A DNA stretch of 64,000 nt from Peribacillus frigoritolerans (GTDB lineage: Bacteria > Bacillota > Bacilli > Bacillales > DSM-1321), in NCBI RefSeq assembly GCF_030676415.1, contig NZ_JAUUTW010000001.1, forward strand, positions 124,001 through 188,000, in the 5' to 3' direction. Below, piece after piece: positions 52,769-61,346 of this stretch. A program made the translations under genes and the position numbers. The notes under the pieces are model-generated. The model did not search any database. It saw nothing but the letters and a program-made list of their open reading frames with translations, and was not told where the DNA came from. Positions within the stretch are counted from its first letter, which is position 1; every line of letters starts with the position of its first letter.

Positions 52769-52773
52769 CGATT

Positions 52774-53250
52774 CTATTCTTTTAATTCCTTGCCCATTCC
52801 CTTTAGGAAGTGGATGCCAAAACCGATCGCCCGGTTTATGTCTGGATCATTCAATGTTTTCATTAAATCCATTACACCGATCTTCTTATCGGTCTGAAGG
52901 AATTTGTTTCCTTCATCGATTCCTGCAAGTGCACTGTTAAGCAGTTTCGTGGATTGTGCGGCATCGGCGTTCATCAAGGCTCCTGTTGCCCCCATAAGGG
53001 TATTGATCAGGTTTGTGACAGGTTGCCTTGTGATTTGTTGAAGAGCGATTTTCGCAATTTGTTCTTTTCCTTGAAGCATGGAGGCTGCGGCTTCAAATAC
53101 TCCCGAATCATTCAGTTCATTGACGATTTTAAACATATTGTTTAAGGCATCTTCATTATCGGTGATCAGCGTTTTCAGTTCTTCTAGTTTTTGTAGCTTT
53201 ATTTCTTCCTCAGTAATGGGATTATGGATTTCCGTAATAGGAGCTGCCAT
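52774..53250 (-). CDS. yrhD: DUF1641 protein, YrhD-like partner of formate dehydrogenase
   Basis: 158 aa from ATG 53250 (GGGAGGGTGA at good distance; an upstream GTG 53259 overlaps that site). Soluble, helical; the C-terminal GVMDLMKTLNDPDINRAIGFGIHFLKGMG is typical of DUF1641. Family members sit next to FdhA/YrhE-type formate dehydrogenases and are likely an accessory or electron-transfer-linking subunit; the exact job is not known. Lies 18 nt downstream of the dehydrogenase gene. Confidence 0.82.
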   Translation of the reverse strand: MAAPITEIHNPITEEEIKLQKLEELKTLITDNEDALNNMFKIVNELNDSGVFEAAASMLQGKEQIAKIALQQITRQPVTNLINTLMGATGALMNADAAQSTKLLNSALAGIDEGNKFLQTDKKIGVMDLMKTLNDPDINRAIGFGIHFLKGMGKELKE

Positions 53251-53268
53251 GATCTTCACCCTCCCTGT

Positions 53269-56208
53269 TTATTTATCCGTTAAGTGAACATACCCTGGAC
53301 GGGCCCACTTACGTTCAACCTCGACACCATTTTTGGGATGACGTTTTTTGTTCCGTGGATTGGTACCCGGTAATGGGATGTCTCCGCTTGCGCTTAATAC
53401 TTCCATGCGGACCATTGTCTGTTTGTAAGCAGGCGTGCTTGTGCGTTGATCATAGATAGGACCAGTCAGGAAGTTAATGGCAGAGTCTTTATCGACGGAG
53501 TTCATCGGTAAAAATAGCTCATTATTTTTAACACGGTCTGTGATCAGGGCTTTTAATTTAACGGCCCCGAATGGAGACACTAAGCGAACGAGTCCGCCAT
53601 CACTGACTTTACGTTCTTTTGCAAGTTCTGGTGAAACCTCAACGAAAATATCAGGTACTTTCGATTGGATTCCATTGGATTTGTTCGTCATATTCCCTTC
53701 ATGGAAATGCTCCAGCATGCGTCCATTATTGATATGAAGGTCATATTCTTCTGGGAATTTATGCGGCTCCACCCAGTCAGCCAGTGCAAATCGCGCTTTC
53801 TTATCAGGGAAGTTGAAGCCATCCACATAAAGAAGCGGCGTGTTTGATCCATCATGGCTTCCCCACAGGAAGCTGTTCCATCCTTCCAGCACCTCGTAAT
53901 TCGCCTGGCTGAATATCGGTGACAGGCTTGCCATTTCATCATAGATTTCACTAGGATGAGTGTAGTTCCAATTTGCACCCAAGCGGTTGGCGATCTCTTG
54001 AGTGATTTCCCAGTCCGCTTTAGAATCTCCCATAGTGGGAAGGGCTTTATATAAACGCTGCACACGGCGCTCCGTATTGGTGAACGTTCCGTCTTTTTCA
54101 AGAGACGGAGCTCCGGGCAATACCACGTCGGCATATTGGGCTGTCCTTGAAAGGAAAATATCCTGGACAACAAAGAAATCCAATCCGGATAACACTTTAT
54201 CAACATGGTTTGCATCCGCATCAACAAGTGCCATATCTTCACCTACAAGATACATGGCCTTCATGTCGCCTTTTTCTATCGCTTTAAGCATTTCAATATT
54301 GTTCAAGCCAGGTTTGCCATCGATTTTCACTCCATAAGCCTTTTCGAATTTAGCACGTGCCTCGTCATCGGTAACATGCTGATATCCCGGAAGCCATGTT
54401 GGAAGGGTACCCATATCGCAAGCGCCCTGTACATTGTTATGGCCGCGAAGCGGATAAGCTCCCGCTCCTGGGCGGCGGTAGTTACCTGTAGCTAATAGCA
54501 GGTTGGAAATTGCAGCCGAAGTATCGGAAGCACCGGTGTTTTGTGTAACGCCCATTCCCCAGAGAATGCATGTTCCGTCTGCATCGCGAATGGTCTCAGC
54601 TATTTGGATCAATGTTCCTTTTGAAATACCTGTGTTTGTTTCTGCATATTCCAGGGTATATTTTTCAAGTACTTCTTTATAATCATCGAAGAAGTTAACA
54701 TTCTCATTGATGAATTCTTGATCATGCCAGCCTTGATCAATCATATATTTTGTAACCGCCATCAACCAAACCTGGTCTGTTCCTTGTTTTGGACTGATAT
54801 GGATGTCGGAACGCTCGGCCATTTCGTTTTTGCGAATATCAGCTACGATCAGTTTTTGTCCGTGAAGCTTGTGTGCCCGTTTAACGCGTGTCGCCAGTAC
54901 GGGATGGCCTTCTGCCGGGTTGGCCCCAACGATGATGACAAGACCTGCTGCGGCGATATCCTTGATCGTACCAGCATCACCGCCCATGCCGACTGTACGG
55001 AAAAGTCCGTCTGTTGCCGGGGATTGACAGTAACGAGAGCAATTGTCGACGTTGTTCGTTTCGAACATTTGCCGTGCCAGTTTCTGAATCACATAGTTTT
55101 CTTCATTCGTGATCTTGGATGAGGAAATGAAGCCTACTGAATTTCCTCCGTATTGCTGTTTGATCGAACCGAGTCTGGATGCAACCAAATCAAGTGCTTC
55201 ATCCCAGCTTGATTCAACGAATCTTCCATTTTTCCGAATCAGGGGCTTTGTCAAACGTTTTTCCGAGTTTACGAAGTCCCAACCGAATTTCCCTTTGACA
55301 CATGTGGAAATCGCATTGACGGGTGCTTCATGAGTAGGTTGGACTTTAAGGATTTTACGTCCTTTTGTCCAGACTTCGAATGTGCATCCTACCCCACAGA
55401 ACGTACAGACCGTTTTTGTCTTCTTCGTCCGTGTATCACGCATTGCCGCTTCAATCTCCGAAATGGCAAAAATCCCGCTGTATCCAGGTTCCACTTCTTT
55501 AACAAGGTCAATCATTGGTTCAAGCATATCGTTTTTCAAACCTGACATGAAGCCAGCCTCACCCAGCATCGATTTTTCCATTAATGCATTACATGGACAA
55601 ATGGTTACACACTGTCCGCAGCCTACACAGGATGAGTTATTGATTTCCGTTCCTTCATCCCAGATTACCCGAGGGCGTTCTGCTTCCCAGTCGATGGACA
55701 GCGTCTCGTTGACCTGAAGGTTTTGGCAGACTTCGACACATTGTCCGCATGCGATGCATTGATTGGCATCATAGCGGTAAAATGGATGGGACATATCGAC
55801 GGCGCCCAATTCCACTTTCGGTGTGTAAGGATATTTTTGGTGTTCAATTTCCATTAATTCCGCTGTGTTATGCAGTTTGCAATTTCCGTTATTATTATCA
55901 CATACAGTACAGTATAAAGAATGGTTTTCCAGGATCCGGTCCATGGCTTCGGTTTGGGCTTCTTTTGCCTTGCTAGAGTCCAAGGCTATATCCATGCCGC
56001 TCACTGCTTTTGTCGAACATGATCGGACGAGTTTCCCATTAACTTCGACGATGCATGTGTCGCATGTTTGGATCGGATCCACTTCAGGAACATAACAAAT
56101 CTGTGGATGAGCCATCTCATTTTGGTTGATGACCTCAAGTATTGTCGCTCCTTCATTAGCGGTATAATCCTTCCCATTGATTTTGATGATGATGTTTGAA
56201 TCGCTCAT
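53269..56208 (-). CDS. yrhE: Formate dehydrogenase alpha subunit, molybdo-bis-MGD, NuoG-like N-terminus (YrhE type)
   Basis: 979 aa from ATG 56208, behind AAGGGGG; the frame is open to 56331 but that part overlaps the leader hairpin. Order: [2Fe-2S] ferredoxin domain (residues 5-80, CDTCIVEVNGKLVRSC), His-Cys [4Fe-4S] region (CTVCDNNNGNC), two [4Fe-4S] ferredoxin motifs (CIACGQCVEVC, CVGCGQCVTIC), then the molybdopterin domain with its own cluster (CTFCGVGC) and the active-site loop NCSRYCQSP, where the Mo ligand is cysteine rather than selenocysteine. It should oxidise formate to CO2 in the cytosol. FdhD, needed to sulfurate the Mo centre, is encoded divergently. Confidence 0.93.
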   Translation of the reverse strand: MSDSNIIIKINGKDYTANEGATILEVINQNEMAHPQICYVPEVDPIQTCDTCIVEVNGKLVRSCSTKAVSGMDIALDSSKAKEAQTEAMDRILENHSLYCTVCDNNNGNCKLHNTAELMEIEHQKYPYTPKVELGAVDMSHPFYRYDANQCIACGQCVEVCQNLQVNETLSIDWEAERPRVIWDEGTEINNSSCVGCGQCVTICPCNALMEKSMLGEAGFMSGLKNDMLEPMIDLVKEVEPGYSGIFAISEIEAAMRDTRTKKTKTVCTFCGVGCTFEVWTKGRKILKVQPTHEAPVNAISTCVKGKFGWDFVNSEKRLTKPLIRKNGRFVESSWDEALDLVASRLGSIKQQYGGNSVGFISSSKITNEENYVIQKLARQMFETNNVDNCSRYCQSPATDGLFRTVGMGGDAGTIKDIAAAGLVIIVGANPAEGHPVLATRVKRAHKLHGQKLIVADIRKNEMAERSDIHISPKQGTDQVWLMAVTKYMIDQGWHDQEFINENVNFFDDYKEVLEKYTLEYAETNTGISKGTLIQIAETIRDADGTCILWGMGVTQNTGASDTSAAISNLLLATGNYRRPGAGAYPLRGHNNVQGACDMGTLPTWLPGYQHVTDDEARAKFEKAYGVKIDGKPGLNNIEMLKAIEKGDMKAMYLVGEDMALVDADANHVDKVLSGLDFFVVQDIFLSRTAQYADVVLPGAPSLEKDGTFTNTERRVQRLYKALPTMGDSKADWEITQEIANRLGANWNYTHPSEIYDEMASLSPIFSQANYEVLEGWNSFLWGSHDGSNTPLLYVDGFNFPDKKARFALADWVEPHKFPEEYDLHINNGRMLEHFHEGNMTNKSNGIQSKVPDIFVEVSPELAKERKVSDGGLVRLVSPFGAVKLKALITDRVKNNELFLPMNSVDKDSAINFLTGPIYDQRTSTPAYKQTMVRMEVLSASGDIPLPGTNPRNKKRHPKNGVEVERKWARPGYVHLTDK

Positions 56209-56241
56209 TATATTTCCCCCTTTTATAGCCAAAGAACACGC

Positions 56242-56297
56242 AAAAAAACCACCATGATCACACCTCCGGCTCTGAACGGAAATGTAGGTCATGGTGG
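56242..56297 (-). promoter_or_regulatory. Two-tier leader hairpin with U7, candidate attenuator/riboswitch of the formate dehydrogenase operon
   Basis: On the reverse strand CCACCATGA (56297-56289) pairs with TCATGGTGG (56257-56249), and inside it ACATTTCCG pairs with CGGAGGTGT around an eight-base loop; seven U residues follow at once. It ends 33 nt before the start codon and 100 nt or more after the promoter, so it would stop transcription unless refolded. I do not recognise it as a described riboswitch; a Moco-type element cannot be excluded. Confidence 0.7.
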
Positions 56298-56410
56298 AAT
56301 AGTTTAATAGCAAAGCTTGCCAATATACCAATCCATACCATAATGGATAATTTTAAAAAAGATAGGGACACAACAGTACACTATTATGCTCCCAACTTTC
56401 ATCATAGATA

Positions 56411-56439
56411 TTATACCTTTAATTAAAAAAAGAAACAAT
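56411..56439 (-). promoter_or_regulatory. Promoter of the formate dehydrogenase operon
   Basis: Reverse-strand -35 TTGTTT (56434-56439), exactly 17 nt, -10 TATAAT (56411-56416); start near 56404. This gives a ~195-nt leader holding the hairpin and an upstream stem ATCCAT / ATGGAT. Confidence 0.7.
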
Positions 56440-56543
56440 CCTGGAAAGAGGGTATCATTCCCAAATTCCTTTCGTTTTTCTTCGCGTTGATTTATGATAA
56501 GAAAATTGAGAACTTAATTTTCTTGAATTGGAGTGACGTAACG

Positions 56544-56906
56544 GTGTCAAAAGTTATCCATGAATTCAATGATATGATTCGTAAGCTGCGCAAGGAACTA
56601 TTCGGTAAAGGACCAGAACGCATACACACGGTTTTCGTGGAAAATATGGCCGTTTCTACGTTATATGGGAATTTGACTCCTACGGAAATGTTCATATCAA
56701 GATCAGAGGAAGGAAGGGATATGGTCCATTCAGCACGAACCAAAATGGTTCAGGATGTGTATTCGGAGAGTCCTCCTGATGGAATGGAAGAACTGGTTGG
56801 AGCTAAACTGGTCCATTTGTTTTCAGACATCAAAATTAAAGAGAACATAGCGATTTCCGTATTCGTATTTGATAAGAATATAGCGGACAAACTCAATGGG
56901 CATTGA
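56544..56906 (+). CDS. DUF2294 family protein (YrhF/YbcI-like)
   Basis: 120 aa from GTG 56544, seven bases after GGAGTGA; the longer open frame from 56487 has no ribosome site. Soluble, with KELFGKGPERIHTVFVENM near residues 16-34 and the paired TPTEMFISRSEEGRDMVHSAR typical of DUF2294. In B. subtilis a DUF2294 gene (yrhF) lies in the yrhDEFG formate cluster, so it probably has a role tied to formate metabolism, unknown in detail. It is followed by fdhD on the same strand. Confidence 0.8.
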   Translation: MSKVIHEFNDMIRKLRKELFGKGPERIHTVFVENMAVSTLYGNLTPTEMFISRSEEGRDMVHSARTKMVQDVYSESPPDGMEELVGAKLVHLFSDIKIKENIAISVFVFDKNIADKLNGH

Positions 56907-56961
56907 CCATGTTCCTTACATATTGGTCAATTGGCTCCTGGATATTTAAAGGAGTGGGAAC

Positions 56962-57759
56962 ATGAAAGCGATTGAAAGCAAGAGGGACATCATCCGGATA
57001 AGTAAAGGTGACATCGAGCGGACGGAAGATACGATCGTAACGGAGTATCCCGTTACTGTCAAAATAAATGGCCAGGAATTCGTCACGATGGTTTGTACAC
57101 CTGAATACATCGAGGATATGGTGATTGGTTATTTGGCTTCGGAAGGAATCATCAAAAATTATGATGAGATAAAGGAAATCTGGGTTCAGGAAAAAGAAGG
57201 CTTTGTTCATGTGAAGACAGATAAAGTGAATCCCTACTTCCAGGACTTTCAAAATAAGCGGTATATTACATCATGCTGCGGAATGAGCAGACAAGGTTTC
57301 GTCTTTGTGAATGATGCATTGACTGCCAAGAAAATGGATAATGTTTCGGTGAAACTGACTCCTGATGACTGCTTCCGCTTGATGAAGGATTTACAAAATT
57401 CCGCTGTCACCTTCCAGAACACAGGCGGAGTCCACAATGCCGCTTTATGTGATGTCGATGGCTTCGTATTAAGCAGGATGGACATTGGACGGCATAACGC
57501 CTTGGACAAAATATACGGCCATTGCTTGAAAAATGGTATTTCGATAGAAGGGAAAGCTATCGTGTTCAGCGGCCGGATTTCATCGGAAATTCTCTTGAAA
57601 GTGGCGAAAATCGGCTGTGAACTGATACTCTCGAAATCCGCTCCAACCGAATTGGCTTTGGAGTTGGCTGAAGGATTGGGAATCACCACGGTCGGGTTCA
57701 TTCGTAATGATTCACTGAATATCTATACATGCCCTGAAAGAATTCAATTGAATGACTGA
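56962..57759 (+). CDS. fdhD: Formate dehydrogenase accessory sulfurtransferase FdhD
   Basis: 265 aa. FdhD passes sulfur from a cysteine desulfurase to the Mo-bisMGD cofactor before its insertion into formate dehydrogenase; without it the enzyme is inactive. The acceptor cysteines are Cys105-Cys106 in ITSCCGMSRQ, and QNTGGVHNAALCD and MDIGRHNALDKIYG are family signatures that bind the nucleotide parts of the cofactor. AAAGGAGTG precedes ATG. The client enzyme is encoded divergently next door. Confidence 0.95.
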   Translation: MKAIESKRDIIRISKGDIERTEDTIVTEYPVTVKINGQEFVTMVCTPEYIEDMVIGYLASEGIIKNYDEIKEIWVQEKEGFVHVKTDKVNPYFQDFQNKRYITSCCGMSRQGFVFVNDALTAKKMDNVSVKLTPDDCFRLMKDLQNSAVTFQNTGGVHNAALCDVDGFVLSRMDIGRHNALDKIYGHCLKNGISIEGKAIVFSGRISSEILLKVAKIGCELILSKSAPTELALELAEGLGITTVGFIRNDSLNIYTCPERIQLND

Positions 57760-57789
57760 GCATCCTTCGCTTGAAAGATGCTTATGGGA

Positions 57790-57821
57790 AAGTCCTTGCC
57801 GGCATGGCCTGGGCTTTTTTT
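57790..57821 (+). terminator. fdhD terminator
   Basis: AAGTCC and GCC on the left pair with GGC and GGGCTT on the right around a small internal loop, followed by seven T residues. Confidence 0.75.
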
Positions 57822-57906
57822 GTACTTGAAAAAGGATATATCCAACAGGCCTTTTATGGTAAAGTTTTATAAAGCAATCAAGGAAAAGCGTATCGGGGGA
57901 AGGGTT

Positions 57907-58779
57907 ATGAATGAAAGGGATTGGCATATTTTAAAGGTTTTGCATGAAAACAAGAATATTACTAAAACGGCGCAAAGTTTATATATCTCGCAACCTTCTT
58001 TAACGAAACGGATTCAACAAATAGAGAAGGAATTCAATCTGAAGATTGTGGAGCGGGGAACAAGGGGAGTGCAGTTCACCCCTCAAGGGGAATATTTGGC
58101 CATCTGTGCAGATGAGATGCTGATCAGGCTCCGGCAGATAAAAGAGACAGCATTCAATATGGGTCAGGAGATCAGTGGAACATTACGGCTGGGTGTTTCC
58201 AACTATATTACGCTGCATAAATTGCCAGGCCTGCTGAAAGTATTTCGTGAGCGATATCCTAAAGTGGATTTTCATGTGACAACTGGATGGAGTAAAGAAG
58301 TGCTGAACCTCATTTATAAGGAAGAAGTGCATGTCGGGATTGTTCGGGGGGACTATCAATGGTCAGGGTCAAGGCATCACCTTTTTGAGGAAACGATTTG
58401 TATTGCTTCCAAGGAAAAAATCGAAGTCCGGAACCTGCCTTTCCTGCCGAGGATCGATTATGGGACAGATGCCCTTTTGAAAACCATGATTGATAATTGG
58501 TGGAGAGACAATTTTTCTGGACCTCCTTTGGTGGGGATGGAAGTGGATAAAGGTGATACTTGCAAAGAAATGGTCAGGAATGGCCTGGGATATGGCATCC
58601 TACCCAGTGTTTTATTGGAGAAGGACCAAAATCTCCGTCAAATGGACCTTAAGGATAAGCAAGGTAATCCGCTTATCAGGAATACGTGGATGTTATATCA
58701 TGAAAAATCGTTGGAATTAAAACTGGTCAAAGAGTTTGTCGAATTTGCCAAAGACGTTGATTTCATGAAAGATATTTAA
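57907..58779 (+). CDS. LysR-family transcriptional regulator
   Basis: 290 aa from ATG 57907, behind GGGGGAAGGG; the open frame reaches back into the fdhD terminator. HTH at residues about 18-37 (NITKTAQSLYISQPSLTKRI) and a periplasmic-binding-like effector domain (about 90-290). The genes downstream on the same strand encode an AEC carrier and a TctCBA tricarboxylate system, so a small organic acid effector is likely. CitR-type regulators are of this family. No divergent target gene is present, which is unusual for LysR genes. Confidence 0.9.
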   Translation: MNERDWHILKVLHENKNITKTAQSLYISQPSLTKRIQQIEKEFNLKIVERGTRGVQFTPQGEYLAICADEMLIRLRQIKETAFNMGQEISGTLRLGVSNYITLHKLPGLLKVFRERYPKVDFHVTTGWSKEVLNLIYKEEVHVGIVRGDYQWSGSRHHLFEETICIASKEKIEVRNLPFLPRIDYGTDALLKTMIDNWWRDNFSGPPLVGMEVDKGDTCKEMVRNGLGYGILPSVLLEKDQNLRQMDLKDKQGNPLIRNTWMLYHEKSLELKLVKEFVEFAKDVDFMKDI

Positions 58780-58784
58780 ATGGA

Positions 58785-58810
58785 AGCGCAGAAACCTCTG
58801 TGCTTTTTTT
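58785..58810 (+). terminator. Terminator after the LysR gene
   Basis: AGCGCAGA / TCTGTGCT 8-bp stem, loop AACC, then seven T residues. Confidence 0.8.
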
Positions 58811-58934
58811 GTCATTCCTTTTTTGAATGGTTAACGATAATTTATTGGTATTTTAATTATGGTTATCCCGGCATTATGATAGATGGGAGATGTAAATCAT
58901 CAGGAATTTGCCTAAGGAATGGAGATGAAGTCAA

Positions 58935-59861
58935 GTGAGTGTCCTGTTTCTGATCGTATTGAATGTCATTGTGCCGGTCTTTTTCCTTATAGGGGCGGGG
59001 GCCATTCTGCATCGTAAATTCAAGTTGGATATGAATACGCTATCTAAATTGAATCACTTCCTGCTCATGCCGGCCATTAGCTTTGTCAATATCTATCAAA
59101 GCAAAATGGGCGGGGGGATGATCGTCCAGATATTCAGTTTCCTTGCTCTTCAAGCAGCAAGCCTCATCATCGTGAGTACATTGATTGCTAAACTTGCCAG
59201 GTTTGATCAAAGCCTTTCGGCCACGTTTAAAAATAGTGTTGTCCTGAATAACTCAGCCAATTTCGGGTTACCCGTCAGCCAGATGGTTTTTCACGGAAAT
59301 CCTCTTGGCCTGTCGATCCAAGTCATCGTGATCATTTTTCAAAACCTGTTGACCTATACCTATGGATTAATGAATTCCGTTTCCGTCCATACAAAAAGTG
59401 CAAAAGGTGCCATTCGCGAGTTCTTGAAGAACCCAGTCATTTATGCTTTATTACTTGGTTTTCTATTACAGGCCGCTTCTTTCGACATTCCTCTGTTCTT
59501 ATGGACCCCGATTGATAATATCGCGAGTGCCTTCATTGCCATTGCCCTGATAACATTGGGTGCACAGAGTGCCTATTTGAAAATGACGCATTTCCCGCTT
59601 CCGCTTATCCTTAGCTTGGTTGGAAGGCTGATACTTTCACCATCCATCGCATTCCTGATCATCCTCATGCTGGGCTTGGAAGGGACTGTCGCCCAGGGAT
59701 TATTTATCGCCAGTTCATTTCCAACATCAAGAAACAGTGCATTATTCGCTTTGGAATATGACAACCATCCGGAGTATGCGGCACAGGCAGTCTTGATGTC
59801 GACTTTATTCAGCAGTATAACGGTAACGATGGTCGTATATCTATCAAAAATATTATTCTAG
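58935..59861 (+). CDS. AEC-family (auxin efflux carrier-like) transporter
   Basis: 308 aa with about ten membrane helices in two inverted halves; GTG 58935 follows GGAGATGAAG. The segment LNNSANFGLPVSQMVFHG near residues 103-120 is the conserved crossover of AEC carriers and FPTSRNSALFALEYD near 273-287 its counterpart. Bacterial members such as MdcF and MleP carry malonate, malate or similar acids. Adjacent LysR and TctCBA genes suggest an organic acid substrate; the direction of transport cannot be read from sequence. Confidence 0.88.
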   Translation: MSVLFLIVLNVIVPVFFLIGAGAILHRKFKLDMNTLSKLNHFLLMPAISFVNIYQSKMGGGMIVQIFSFLALQAASLIIVSTLIAKLARFDQSLSATFKNSVVLNNSANFGLPVSQMVFHGNPLGLSIQVIVIIFQNLLTYTYGLMNSVSVHTKSAKGAIREFLKNPVIYALLLGFLLQAASFDIPLFLWTPIDNIASAFIAIALITLGAQSAYLKMTHFPLPLILSLVGRLILSPSIAFLIILMLGLEGTVAQGLFIASSFPTSRNSALFALEYDNHPEYAAQAVLMSTLFSSITVTMVVYLSKILF

Positions 59862-59888
59862 CAGGTCTGCTCAAAATTGCAGTCTCTG

Positions 59889-59928
59889 ACTGTAGACAAA
59901 CTCGATGAAAATCGAGTTTGTCTACAGT
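59889..59928. repeat. Hairpin module of repeat copy 2
   Basis: ACTGTAGACAAACTCGAT and ATCGAGTTTGTCTACAGT form a perfect 18-bp stem closed by a GAAA tetraloop. Same module as 14517-14556. Confidence 0.9.
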
Positions 59929-60104
59929 TTAAAGTGTTTGTAAAATCGTGATTGGAACGTAGGGCACTCGCTTTCCGCGGGCGGTACGCCCTCGGCGTTC
60001 TTTACGCCTGCGGGGTCTCCCTTGGACACGCTTTTCCCGCAGGAGTCTCGCACCTTCCGTTCCAATCACTTTGTTTAATTTAGATAGAACCCCTTTTGTC
60101 TACA
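59891..60104. repeat. Composite dispersed repeat, copy 2 (inverted relative to copy 1)
   Basis: Hairpin module, ~20-nt link, GC-rich body 59950-60067 with inverted ends GATTGGAACG / CGTTCCAATC, then AATTTAGATAGAA. The ends TGTAGACAAA (59891-59900) and TTTGTCTACA (60095-60104) are 10-bp terminal inverted repeats, giving a 214-nt MITE-like unit without coding capacity. No clear target-site duplication was found. It fills most of the 405-nt gap between the AEC and tctC genes. Confidence 0.85.
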
Positions 60105-60110
60105 AACAGG

Positions 60111-60135
60111 GACTGCTCTGAAGGAGCAGTCTTTT
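60111..60135 (+). terminator. Terminator of the AEC carrier gene
   Basis: GACTGCTC / GAGCAGTC stem, loop TGAAG, then TTTT. It now lies 250 nt past the gene, beyond the inserted repeat. Confidence 0.7.
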
Positions 60136-60238
60136 CCCCCTTTTACTGCGATAAAACTTTATGAACAATATGGAAGTTATGGAAGTTATGCATTTTAGTT
60201 GGGCAATCAAATAAAAGGAAGATATTTTTGTAGAATTA

Positions 60239-60252
60239 AGAAAACGCTTTCA
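60239..60252. promoter_or_regulatory. CcpA site (cre) just upstream of tctC
   Basis: AGAAAACGCTTTCA; its reverse complement TGAAAGCGTTTTCT fits the cre consensus TGWAARCGYTWNCW throughout. It overlaps the ribosome site region 15 nt before the ATG, so CcpA would act as a roadblock, repressing the transporter when sugar is present. Confidence 0.8.
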
Positions 60253-60266
60253 AAAGGGGGATTCAT

Positions 60267-61289
60267 ATGTTTTCTCGTAAAAAGATTTCAGCGGTCATAT
60301 TGGCAAGTTCGTTAGCTTTAAGTTTAGGTGCATGCAGCAGTTCGGATACATCAGGAGAAAAGAAAGAAAGTACAGGTTATCCGAAAAAGGCCATAACGAT
60401 CGTTGCTCCTTCGGGCGCAGGAGGGGGATGGGACTTAACCGCCCGTTCATTTACAAAGGTCTTGGGTGAGACAAAACTGGTGAACCAGCCATTAACCGTC
60501 GAAAACAAACCCGGTGGCGGGGGCGCTGTCTTCATGGCGGAATATGCAACACAGCAAGCGGATAACAATGACATGCTGTTCGTGAATTCACCGCCTGTCA
60601 TCATCAATAACCTCAAAAAAGAAGGCAACAGTCCTTATGGATATAAAAATACGACTCCTTTGGCGCAGCTGACAAAAGATTACGGGGCGATAGTGGTAAA
60701 GGCGGATTCTGAATTCAAGGATTTGAAATCAGTGCTGGAAGCGGTGAAGAAAGATCCGCGTAAATTGACCTTTGCAGGGGGATCGGCTCCGGGATCCATG
60801 GATCATTTGATTTCCATTCTTCCAGCCTATGAATATGGCTTGAATCCAACCGAACTTAAATACGTTTCGTACGACGGTGGCGGGGAAGCGATTACGGCAT
60901 TGCTTGGCGGAAATGCAGATGTGATCGGAACGGATGCATCCAGTGTCAGGGAATTTTTAAAAGCAGGAAAGATTAGAGTGTTGGCCGTAACCTCGACTGA
61001 ACGTTTGGGTGGAGACCTTAAAGACATACCGACGGCAAAGGAACAGGGTGTTGATGCTGAATTCACGATTTGGAGAGGCGTTTTTGGACCTCAGAATATG
61101 TCTGGTGAAGCGAAAACCTTTTGGGACGGAACCATTGCAAAATTAGTAGAAACTTCTGAATGGAAAAAGGAAGTGGAAGTTCAAGGATGGGAACAAGAAT
61201 ATAAAAATAGTGAAGAATTCAGCAAGTTTTTAGCAGAACAGGAGAAACAGGTGCAGCAATTATTAGAAGCTTTAGGCATGGAAAAATAA
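60267..61289 (+). CDS. tctC: Tripartite tricarboxylate transporter substrate-binding lipoprotein TctC
   Basis: 340 aa. Lipoprotein signal ending in lipobox LSLGAC (about residue 22), then a Ser/Glu linker. The Bug/TctC fold begins at YPKKAITIVAPSGAGGGWDL (residues 38-57), with ligand loop ENKPGGGGAV and GGSAPGSMDHL. It catches citrate or a related tri/dicarboxylate outside the cell for TctAB. AAAGGGGG precedes ATG. First gene of tctCBA under a cre site. Confidence 0.92.
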   Translation: MFSRKKISAVILASSLALSLGACSSSDTSGEKKESTGYPKKAITIVAPSGAGGGWDLTARSFTKVLGETKLVNQPLTVENKPGGGGAVFMAEYATQQADNNDMLFVNSPPVIINNLKKEGNSPYGYKNTTPLAQLTKDYGAIVVKADSEFKDLKSVLEAVKKDPRKLTFAGGSAPGSMDHLISILPAYEYGLNPTELKYVSYDGGGEAITALLGGNADVIGTDASSVREFLKAGKIRVLAVTSTERLGGDLKDIPTAKEQGVDAEFTIWRGVFGPQNMSGEAKTFWDGTIAKLVETSEWKKEVEVQGWEQEYKNSEEFSKFLAEQEKQVQQLLEALGMEK

Positions 61290-61346
61290 TGGAGAAGAAG
61301 GAGGTGCTTTCACCTTCTTCTTATTTTCTGAAATGGAGGGATAAGG

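Noticed and set aside
60170-60195. Short direct repeat ATGGAAGTT x2 before tctC
   Set aside because: Only two copies of nine bases; too small to interpret as an operator or satellite.
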